Part shown: positions 14,582-20,678 of the stretch, one piece after another
Layout: the number at the start of each line of letters is the position of its first letter
Numbering within the stretch: the stretch's first letter is position 1
NCBI GenBank assembly: GCA_050942695.1
Contig: JBMNNU010000020.1
Location: 1 to 20,678 of the forward strand
Reading direction: 5' to 3'
Source of the DNA: JBMNNU01 sp050942695
GTDB taxonomy: Bacteria > Chloroflexota > UBA6077
Length of the DNA stretch: 20,678 nucleotides
Translations under genes and position numbers: made by a program
Notes under the pieces: model-generated
Told to the model about the DNA's origin: nothing
Seen by the model: the letters and a program-made list of their open reading frames with translations, nothing else
The model's database searches: none

Positions 14582-15799
14582 TTGTCAGGTAACCTGGTAT
14601 CGGATGAGCCGGTACTCAGTATTGCTCAGTATACCTACTCGACACAACCGAGGGGTGGTGTCGTCCACACCCTCGAGTTGGCCGAGCATCTCCAAGCGTT
14701 AGGGCATGACGTCCACATCTATGCCCTGGGCAGGCATCAGCAGACAGCTTTCTTCCGCCCCACCTCCGTGCCATTCACATTGATCCCATGCCCAGATCTC
14801 AACGCAGACGAGCCTCTGGATGAGCGTATCCAACGCTACATCCAGACCTACTACGAGTTCCTGGCTACGCATCGATATCGATTGCCTGCAATCCACCATG
14901 CGCAGGACTGCATATCGGCCAACGCGCTATGGCGCCTTCGTGAAGATGGGATAATCCCCTCCTTTATACGGACGATTCACCACATCGAAGACTTCGTCAG
15001 TCCAGCCTTGATCGAATGCCAGGATCTCTCTGTAGTCCGGCCAGACCGGAAGATCGTGGTAAGCCGCTACTGGCAGCAACGTTTTGTCCAGGAATTCAGC
15101 ATCGATTCGGAAGTGATATACAACGGTGTGGACGTTGCTCGCTTCCGACCCCCAAACGAACTGGAACGCGCTGAAGCACGCGCCAAATTCGGGCTAACCG
15201 ATCAGACAGTGCTATTGAGTATTGGAGGGATCGATCCTCGCAAAAACAGCATCAACCTTTTGCGGGCTTTTCAGTCGGTGCGACGTGAGATAGCTTCCAA
15301 AGGCAGGGATGTGGTGTGGGTCTGCGCCGGTGGCGCAACGCTGCTGGACTATCGGGCGTACAGAGACAGCTTTTATGAAGAGCTTGGCGAGACGGGGTTG
15401 AAGATGAACAAAGATATCTTCCTGTTGGGTGTAGTGCCCGAAGACCTGATCCGCCAGCTTTACTGGGCTTCCGATATCCTTGCTTTCCCGTCGATTAAGG
15501 AGGGCTGGGGCTTGGTGGTGCTGGAGGCTCTGGCCACTGGGCTCCCTGTTCTAGCCTCCGACATTCCTGTCTTTAGAGAATATCTGCGAAACGAAGAAAA
15601 TGCGCTTCTGGTAGACCCATACGATGAGCAAAGTATCGCCTCAGGCCTGATACGGCTGATAACCGATCATCGATTGCGCCGTTTGCTGGGGACGACAGGG
15701 CCAATTACCGCGGAGAGATTTAGCTGGGAAGCCTCTGCGAAGGCTCACGTCGCCTGCTATCGCGCTTCAAAGGCCGGAGCCATGGCGGCGCGGCCGTGA
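14582..15799 (+). CDS. MSMEG_0565 family glycosyltransferase (GT4 type)
   Basis: A 405-residue GT-B, GT4-like glycosyltransferase. The N-terminus (YSTQPRGGVVHTLELAEHLQALGHDVHIYALGR) is the signature of the MSMEG_0565 family, a standard member of Nit1C clusters. The C-terminal donor-binding half has IGGIDPRKNS and the E-x7-E motif in KEGWGLVVLEALATGLPV. It should transfer a sugar from a nucleotide sugar; acceptor unknown. No ATG is available near the family start. TTG 14582 is chosen because AGAGGTGG lies just ahead; GTG 14573 is an alternative. An ATG at 14420 would place 54 extra residues inside the FmdB-type gene and is rejected. Its stop overlaps the GTG of the AllH-like gene (GTGA). Confidence 0.88.
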   Translation: MSGNLVSDEPVLSIAQYTYSTQPRGGVVHTLELAEHLQALGHDVHIYALGRHQQTAFFRPTSVPFTLIPCPDLNADEPLDERIQRYIQTYYEFLATHRYRLPAIHHAQDCISANALWRLREDGIIPSFIRTIHHIEDFVSPALIECQDLSVVRPDRKIVVSRYWQQRFVQEFSIDSEVIYNGVDVARFRPPNELERAEARAKFGLTDQTVLLSIGGIDPRKNSINLLRAFQSVRREIASKGRDVVWVCAGGATLLDYRAYRDSFYEELGETGLKMNKDIFLLGVVPEDLIRQLYWASDILAFPSIKEGWGLVVLEALATGLPVLASDIPVFREYLRNEENALLVDPYDEQSIASGLIRLITDHRLRRLLGTTGPITAERFSWEASAKAHVACYRASKAGAMAARP

Positions 15800-16431
15800 T
15801 CTCCTCAGGTGGCTTCCAGCAGGGGTGTCGCAGGTGGCGAGCGACTAGCTTAGGATGCAAAGTAAGCACTCGACTGAGGGCAGACGCTTCTATTCACAGC
15901 GTTTTCCGCCGTGTCTGCAACCTAATAACTCGAGACGGTTTACTCGTCAGCCTGGCTGCCCCTTCTGTAGGTAACGGGCCGGTCAACCTGATAGTCGATG
16001 TGCCGGACTATATAGATTTCCGTTCTCACGGTTTTGAAACAGGACAGCCAGCTTACCTGGCAGGCCAGACGTTGCATGTTGGCCCTGTAGCGGTTGCGCT
16101 AGGCTCTGCGGCGGTTTGGAGGGCTGCCAAGGTGGAACTCGATCCATCGCCGAAGGGACTGAATGCCGCTCTGCTGCTGTTGAGGAGCTGTCTGAGCTCT
16201 CCTCCTGTTGGTGGCGATACCCTCCTCTGTAGAACTGCGGAGGCGCGGGTGGTTGAATTTATCGACGCGGCAACACTATTGGACGAAGATGCTAGAGTCG
16301 AAGCGGCGAACAGCTTGGTGGGGCTGGGGCCGGGGCTGACACCCGCTGGAGATGATTTCCTAGCCGGATACATTGCGGGACTGCCTCGCGACCCATTGGT
16401 CAAAAGGAGAGCGCCTCGCCCTAGCGGCTAG
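15796..16431 (+). pseudogene. allH: AllH-like (DUF2877) N-terminal part, interrupted by a frameshift
   Basis: N-terminal two thirds of a DUF2877 (YlbF/AllH) protein, the third subunit of oxamate carbamoyltransferase. Typical features are HSVFRRVCNLI, GNGPVNLIVDV and the glycine-rich core LVGLGPGLTPAGDDFLAGYIAGL. The frame then leaves the family pattern after PLVK and stops at 16431. The matching C-terminal part continues in another frame to 16738. Removing one A from the AAAA at 16402-16405 joins the two parts as ...PLVKGERLALAASL..., giving about 313 residues. The gap is a single indel, so a sequencing or assembly error is as likely as a true mutation. GTG 15796 overlaps the glycosyltransferase stop. 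Confidence 0.85.
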
Positions 16432-16738
16432 CCTGGAGCTGCAAGCTACCTCGTGGCTGAGCGGGCAGAAGCTGTCGTTAGCTTTAGCCGGTGAGCTGGA
16501 TGAGAGGTTGGCTAACGCGGCGACGGCAGCTTTGAGCGGCGACCCGAGAGCGTATATGGCAATCCAAGAGTTAAGAGCTATCGGCCATACATCAGGTTGG
16601 TTCACAATAGCTGGGATATTTACAGCAGCGAGGCTAGCGCTGGCGCGCTTATGCAAACAGACCGAAGACCTGCTTGTCGCGGACCTGGTCTGTCTTGGAA
16701 AGGGGGCGATTGGCAATTGCTCGAGAAATGGAGCTTGA
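16406..16738 (+). pseudogene. allH: AllH-like (DUF2877) C-terminal part, in a shifted frame
   Basis: Continuation of the DUF2877 protein in frame 2. From 16406 the frame reads GERLALAASLELQATSWL and later AIGHTSGWFTIAGIFTAARLALA, which matches the family's C-terminal IGHTSG region. The frame is also open upstream to a TTG at 16373, but those first residues are not family-like and no good ribosome binding site precedes it, so this is not an independent gene. It ends at a TGA that overlaps a possible TTG of the substrate-binding protein. With the N-terminal part it would restore the AllFGH set. Confidence 0.8.
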
Positions 16739-17796
16739 GTAACCGTTTCGCCAGGGTAATCGGCCTAGTGCTGTTATCAGTTTTATTAGCTGTTCCGATG
16801 GCATGTACTCCTGCAGAGGAGCCGGGATCACAGACAGCAGACAAGGTCCGTGTCGGTTACCTGGTCAGCGATCTTCACCACATATCGCACCTCGTAGCGC
16901 AGGAGTCTGCTGTTGGTGGCGGGCAATCGTTGTATGACAAGCACGGGCTGGTGATCGAGGATGCGGTTGGGGCGCCTTACGAGAACGGTGGCGTAGTGAT
17001 GGATCACTTTGCCACAGGGGATATCGATATCGGCTTACTCGGGTTGCCGCCCGCGATCATCAAGCATCTGAACGCGGCTACTAACACCTCAATCGTCGCG
17101 CAGGTGAATGAAATTGGCTCCTCACTGGTGGTGGCGAAGGGGGTGAACAGCCTTGCCGACCTGGTTGGCGAAACCGTCGCCACCCCGAGCCATTCGAGCA
17201 TCCAATTCTTTCTTCTCCTCAGCATAGCCGAGAAGCAGGGTCTCGACCCGAGCCAACTGACGATAATAGATATGCCGGTAGCCCACATGCAGGCGCGGCT
17301 GGAAAAGGGTGACATCGGGGGGTTTATCGCCTGGGAGCCCTTCCCTTCCGCCGCTTTACTCGCTGATGCAGGCAAAGTCCTTGCTACTTCTCAAGATATC
17401 TGGCCTAACCATCCGGATTGTGTGGTGGTGGCAAACCGGGAGTTCGCGCAGAAAAACCCGGAGGCGGTGCGTAAGTTTCTCGATGCCCATACAGCCGCAA
17501 TACAGTGGATAAACGACGCACTGGCAAAGCCAGACTCCGAAGAGTATGGGATTCTGCTTGATTTAGGAGTGAAATTTACCGGGCGTACCTCCGAAGTAGT
17601 AAAGGAAGCCTTCAAAGGGATCCACTATCGAGCGACGATAGACACTGGGTTCCAGGACAACTTCACTCGGTTCGCCAACAAGCTGATAGAGTACAAGATC
17701 GTTCCGAATGAGAAGCTTCAGGAGCGTGGATACAAGAGCGTGGAAGACTTTGCGACCAGCTATATTCAGCAGTCGATTCAGGGCACCTCGAGGTGA
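16717..17796 (+). CDS. ABC transporter substrate-binding lipoprotein (TauA/SsuA/NMT1-like)
   Basis: A 359-residue extracytoplasmic binding protein. Starting at TTG 16717 (site AAAGGGGG at 16699-16706) the N-terminus has positive residues, a hydrophobic core (VIGLVLLSVLLAV) and a cysteine at residue 30 (PMAC), a somewhat degenerate lipobox, so it is probably a lipid-anchored receptor. A TTG at 16735 is an alternative. The mature part has VRVGYLVSDLHH, GDIDIGLLGLPPAI, LVGETVATPSHSS and GGFIAWEPFPS, as in binding proteins for sulfonates, nitrate, cyanate, pyrimidines or other small organics. The ligand is not readable. It begins inside the end of AllH, so the importer belongs to the same operon. 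Confidence 0.9.
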   Translation: MLEKWSLSNRFARVIGLVLLSVLLAVPMACTPAEEPGSQTADKVRVGYLVSDLHHISHLVAQESAVGGGQSLYDKHGLVIEDAVGAPYENGGVVMDHFATGDIDIGLLGLPPAIIKHLNAATNTSIVAQVNEIGSSLVVAKGVNSLADLVGETVATPSHSSIQFFLLLSIAEKQGLDPSQLTIIDMPVAHMQARLEKGDIGGFIAWEPFPSAALLADAGKVLATSQDIWPNHPDCVVVANREFAQKNPEAVRKFLDAHTAAIQWINDALAKPDSEEYGILLDLGVKFTGRTSEVVKEAFKGIHYRATIDTGFQDNFTRFANKLIEYKIVPNEKLQERGYKSVEDFATSYIQQSIQGTSR

Positions 17797-17935
17797 AGAC
17801 CTGGTGAGATGGGGAGCCTGGAAGAGTAGTACCGATTTACCGCCAGTCGATGTCATTGCATCGTAGGGCGACGAGGATAACCAGATCGTCCAAGTTGAAG
17901 CTGCGATTAGAACTGGCGATCTGTGCGAGGGGTAA
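17797..17935 (+). other. 139-base gap with competing inverted repeats inside the ABC operon
   Basis: CGCCAGT (17841-17847) can pair with ACTGGCG (17912-17918), and CAGATCG (17882-17888) with CGATCTG (17917-17923); the two share bases, so they compete. CGATG-TCATTG-CATCG (17848-17862) forms a small hairpin. No gene and no T-run are seen. A structure that protects the binding-protein mRNA or tunes permease expression is possible. Confidence 0.35.
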
Positions 17936-18787
17936 TTGATTCTGGAGAAGAACTACAATTTAAGTGACATCAGGCGTTCCTGGGTTTCTCTTACCAATGG
18001 TGGAGGTCTGGCTGGGAGAAAACGGCCCAATGGAGCGATGCGAGGGAGCGTTCGCCGTACCCTATATCTGCTTTCATTGGCGACATTCGTTCTAGTTTGG
18101 CACTTGGTGGCGACCGGCTTACGTAGCCCTTATCTACCGCAACCCGTTGCGGTCGCTCAGGCGTTGATAACGGCGCTGGTGGAGAAGGATTTCCTGGGCT
18201 TCACCATCAGCCAGCACACCCTGGCTAGCTTGCAACGTATAGTGCAAGGATTCGCCCTGGCCATAGCCCTCGCCGTGCCGTTGGGGCTGAGCGTGGGCTG
18301 GTTCAAGATTCTGGCTGCGGTGACGACACCGGTGGTGGAGATCCTTCGGCCGATTCCTCCCCTGGCATGGATACCCTTCGCCATCTACTTTTTTGGCAGC
18401 CCCTTCGACGCAATTTTCTTAGTGGTGTTGGCAGCGTTCTTCCCGGTGTTCTTGAACAGCTACGCTGGCGTTCAGGCGATCCAACCCGTTCTTTTGGATG
18501 CAGCACAGACCTTAGGTGCACGTAGATTACGGCTGTTCGTCCACGTAGTTGTGCCTGCTGCTTTCGGATCTATTCTCACCGGAGTACGTATCGGCCTGGG
18601 CATCGCCTGGATGAGCATAGTGGCCGCAGAGATGGTTGGTGTGAAGGGGGGCGGCCTGGGCGTATTCGTGTGGAGCATGGCCGAGGTTGGCCGCTTCGAC
18701 GCAGTATTTGCCGGGATGGTGCTGATTGGCCTACTGGGCATGCTGTTAACCGGGGTGATTGGGTTGGTGGAGCGCCGTTATGCGTAA
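17936..18787 (+). CDS. ABC transporter permease (TauC/SsuC-like)
   Basis: A 283-residue inner-membrane permease with about six hydrophobic helices: LYLLSLATFVLVWHLVATGL near residues 43-62, and further segments around ALAIALAVPLGLSVGW, AIFLVVLAAFFPVFL and FAGMVLIGLLGMLLTGVIGL. The EAA-type loop that contacts the ATPase reads AAQTLGARRLRLFVHVVVPAA. The start at TTG 17936 is supported by GAGGGG five bases ahead; an ATG at 18038 would remove a 34-residue basic N-terminal tail and is an alternative. It works with the binding protein upstream and the ATPase downstream. Confidence 0.91.
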   Translation: MILEKNYNLSDIRRSWVSLTNGGGLAGRKRPNGAMRGSVRRTLYLLSLATFVLVWHLVATGLRSPYLPQPVAVAQALITALVEKDFLGFTISQHTLASLQRIVQGFALAIALAVPLGLSVGWFKILAAVTTPVVEILRPIPPLAWIPFAIYFFGSPFDAIFLVVLAAFFPVFLNSYAGVQAIQPVLLDAAQTLGARRLRLFVHVVVPAAFGSILTGVRIGLGIAWMSIVAAEMVGVKGGGLGVFVWSMAEVGRFDAVFAGMVLIGLLGMLLTGVIGLVERRYA

Positions 18788-19532
18788 CGAGGGCTATTCG
18801 ATGCTCGAGGTGAATCAGCTCAGCCATTCTTATAGCGACCTCCGGGTCTTGGACGATATCTCCTTCTCTGCCGATGAGGGGCAGTTCCTGGCCTTAGTGG
18901 GGGCCAACGGCTGCGGTAAGACCACCTTGCTGCGGCTTATTGCCGGACTCGAGCTACCCATGAGTGGGTCCATCCGGGTGGGAGGGCAGTTTGTGACTGA
19001 GCCGGGGCCGGATAGGGGGCTCGTTTTTCAGGAGTACGCCCTGTTTCCCTGGTTAAGCGTTCGCCAAAACGTAGAGTTCGGGCTGAAGATGCGAAATATC
19101 CCCATGGCAGAGCGGCAACGTATCGGGCAGCGCTATATCGACATGTTGGGATTGACAGGATTCGAGAAATTCAGGCCCAATCAGTTGTCCGGTGGCATGA
19201 AGCAACGTGCTGCAATAGCCCGCGCCATGGCCAACGACCCTAGGGTGCTGTTGATGGATGAGCCCTTCGCGGCGCTGGACTGCCAGACGCGAGCACAGAT
19301 GCAGGAGCAACTGCTGCAGGTTTGGCAGCAGGAGCATAAGACTGTCCTCTTCGTCACCCACAACGTCGAAGAGGCTGCTGTCCTGGCCGATCGCGTGTTG
19401 ATCTTCTCGCCCAGGCCGGCGCGTATCTTGGAGTCGCTGGATGTAGGATTGGTGCGCCCGCGGGACCGAACGAGCCCGGAGGTCAACCGGTTGCGAGCCT
19501 ACATATCGAAAGCGCTTCACGCCAGGAGCTGA
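18780..19532 (+). CDS. ABC transporter ATP-binding protein (TauB/SsuB-like)
   Basis: A 250-residue ATPase that powers the importer. Motifs in order: Walker A GANGCGKTT (residues 41-49), Q-loop VFQEYALFPW, signature LSGGMKQR, Walker B VLLMDEPFAALD, and the H-loop histidine in VTHNVEEA. All catalytic parts look intact. ATG 18780 overlaps the permease stop by eight bases and has GGTGGAG ahead; ATG 18801, with GAGGG ahead, is also reasonable. Its last 16 bases overlap the 3' end of the convergent histidine kinase gene. Confidence 0.93.
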   Translation: MRNEGYSMLEVNQLSHSYSDLRVLDDISFSADEGQFLALVGANGCGKTTLLRLIAGLELPMSGSIRVGGQFVTEPGPDRGLVFQEYALFPWLSVRQNVEFGLKMRNIPMAERQRIGQRYIDMLGLTGFEKFRPNQLSGGMKQRAAIARAMANDPRVLLMDEPFAALDCQTRAQMQEQLLQVWQQEHKTVLFVTHNVEEAAVLADRVLIFSPRPARILESLDVGLVRPRDRTSPEVNRLRAYISKALHARS

Positions 19533-20678
19533 TTGGAATGCGCAGGTAGCGTGAAGCTAAAGCCGCTGCCTTTGCCCAGCTCGCTCTCGGCCCATATCCG
19601 CCCACCCATCGCCTCCACCAGCCCTTTGGACAGGTAGAGACCCAGCCCGATGCTCTCTCCTTGTCCTGGCCCTGCCTCCGCTCGCTGGTAGGGATCGAAG
19701 ATGTAGGGGAGCTGTTCCGGTAGTATGCCCCTCCCTCGGTCTGTCACTGTGAGGGTCACCTCGCTCGGCCCGCTGGATATGCTCAATGTAACCTCCGCGT
19801 TGGGAGGGGAAAACTTGAAGGCGTTGGAGAGCAGGTTGACCAGTACTCTCTCCAATCGGTCCGGATCGGCCGAAACAGGAGGCAACTCTTCCTGAATCTC
19901 CACTCTCAGCCGATCCATCGGGAGGACCGCTCTTAGCCGTTCCTGCATATCCCGGACGAAGGCCGGCAACTCAACCGGCACCCGGTTGAGTCTCAGCGGC
20001 TGGTTGCTCTCCAGACTGGTCAGGTCCACAAGATCCCGGAGGGTTAGGCTCATCCGCTTGGCTGAGGCGGAGATGGCTTCAGCCTCCATTTGTAACCGGC
20101 CGTCCAGCCCGGCTTGACCCAGCTCGCGCAATAGCAATTGGGCTTGCCCCTGGATCACCGTAAGAGGGGTGCGCAGCCCGTGGGAGATGCCGAGTATATG
20201 CTTCGCTCGCTGTTGCTGCAGCTTCTGGATTGGGGTGATGTCGGTGAAGGTGAGCACTGCCCCCAGAACCCTGCCCCCAGGCGTCTTGATCGGGGCCTCA
20301 CTTAGGCTCACCCATAAGGGATCGCCGTGAGGAGGATAGATTCTTGCCACGATGCTGGGGGGAGTCTCCCCTCGCAAGGCTCGCTTGGGGGACGCCTGTT
20401 CAGGAGGGATGGGGGTGCCTTCAGGAGTTTCGATCCTGAACAGCTCTATTTGCTTCTCCAGCGGCAACTTCATCTCATCATCGCTGAAGCCGAGCATTCG
20501 CTCGGCCGCCGGGTTCACCAGCGTCAACTCCCCAGTCGCGTCAAAGATTAGCAAGCCGTCTGCACTGGATGAGATCGCGGCCTTTAGCTCAGCCGATCTC
20601 CGCTGCACCTCCGCAATCAACCGCCCTCGCTCCTTCTCCGCTTGCTTGCGTTCGGAAATGTCTGCCAAGACCCCGACG
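19517..20678 (-). CDS. PAS-domain sensor histidine kinase, 5' partial
   Basis: C-terminal 380-odd residues of a sensor kinase; the frame is open to the right edge, and the first residues (VLADISERKQ) look like the end of a preceding PAS/PAC unit. Then come a coiled-coil linker, one PAS domain (LLIFDATGELTLVNPAAERMLGF), the HisKA helix with the phospho-accepting His (ISHGLRTPLTVIQG), and a HATPase domain with N box (VNLLSNAFKFSPP), G1 (DRGRGI) and G2 (GLGLYLSKGLV). No membrane segment is visible in this part. Odd: the residue after the His is Gly rather than the usual Glu/Asp. It is convergent with the importer genes, so it is probably outside the operon. It might regulate the locus, but no response regulator gene is in view. 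Confidence 0.92.
   Translation of the reverse strand, partial: VGVLADISERKQAEKERGRLIAEVQRRSAELKAAISSSADGLLIFDATGELTLVNPAAERMLGFSDDEMKLPLEKQIELFRIETPEGTPIPPEQASPKRALRGETPPSIVARIYPPHGDPLWVSLSEAPIKTPGGRVLGAVLTFTDITPIQKLQQQRAKHILGISHGLRTPLTVIQGQAQLLLRELGQAGLDGRLQMEAEAISASAKRMSLTLRDLVDLTSLESNQPLRLNRVPVELPAFVRDMQERLRAVLPMDRLRVEIQEELPPVSADPDRLERVLVNLLSNAFKFSPPNAEVTLSISSGPSEVTLTVTDRGRGILPEQLPYIFDPYQRAEAGPGQGESIGLGLYLSKGLVEAMGGRIWAESELGKGSGFSFTLPAHSNQLLA

Noticed and set aside
16373..16738. Independent small gene starting at TTG 16373
   Set aside because: The downstream sequence is the C-terminal part of DUF2877; the first residues are not family-like and there is no good ribosome binding site, so a frameshift explains it better.
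19517..19532. 16-base overlap of the convergent ABC ATPase and histidine kinase genes as a regulatory antisense device
   Set aside because: Short tail overlaps are common in compact genomes and nothing else supports regulation.

Overview
This is a moderately GC-rich bacterial window with tightly packed genes, strong GGAGG-type ribosome binding sites and frequent TTG/GTG starts. The large BTAD-ATPase-TPR regulator at the left edge and the PAS histidine kinase at the right edge are styles common in Chloroflexota and some Actinomycetota. I lean to a Chloroflexota-like, possibly uncultured, organism, but this is weak inference. No rRNA, tRNA, CRISPR array, insertion sequence or phage gene was seen.

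Layout. (1) Bases 2-2890: C-terminal part of a SARP/AfsR-type regulator, cut by the window edge. (2) 3077-8631: an amidohydrolase, then a run matching the conserved 'Nit1C' / nitrogen-starvation cluster (Synechocystis sll0783-sll0787; Mycobacterium MSMEG_0565-0572): the MSMEG_0572/Sll0783 protein, MSMEG_0568 radical SAM enzyme, GNAT acetyltransferase (Sll0786) and AIR-synthase-like protein (Sll0787). A CoA-disulfide-reductase-like flavoprotein follows. The nitrilase that gives Nit1C its name is absent. (3) 8644-9342: an unknown 93-residue protein and an OsmC-like thiol protein. (4) 9339-14068: AllG (DUF1116), an unknown 215-residue protein, carbamate kinase (AllK) and AllF (FdrA). (5) 14203-16738: an FmdB-type zinc ribbon, the MSMEG_0565-family glycosyltransferase of the Nit1C cluster, and AllH (DUF2877), which is split by a frameshift. 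(6) 16717-19532: a TauABC/SsuABC-like ABC importer. (7) 19517-20678, minus strand: part of a PAS-containing sensor histidine kinase, convergent with the importer.

All genes from 3077 to 19532 point the same way, and many overlap by 1-8 bases (GTGA, TGATG and TTGA junctions). They are likely one operon, or two or three transcription units separated at 3923-4078 and 14069-14202. The main observation is that a nitrilase-less Nit1C-type cluster is interleaved with all three oxamate-carbamoyltransferase subunit genes (AllF, AllG, AllH) plus carbamate kinase and an importer. Established knowledge gives the end of a route: AllFGH make carbamoyl phosphate from oxalurate, and AllK turns it into ATP, CO2 and NH3. 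My inference is that the locus imports a small nitrogen-containing compound and processes it with the amidohydrolase, radical SAM enzyme, GNAT, AIR-synthase-like protein and flavoprotein, yielding a carbamoyl compound that is harvested for nitrogen and ATP. The substrate cannot be read from the sequence.
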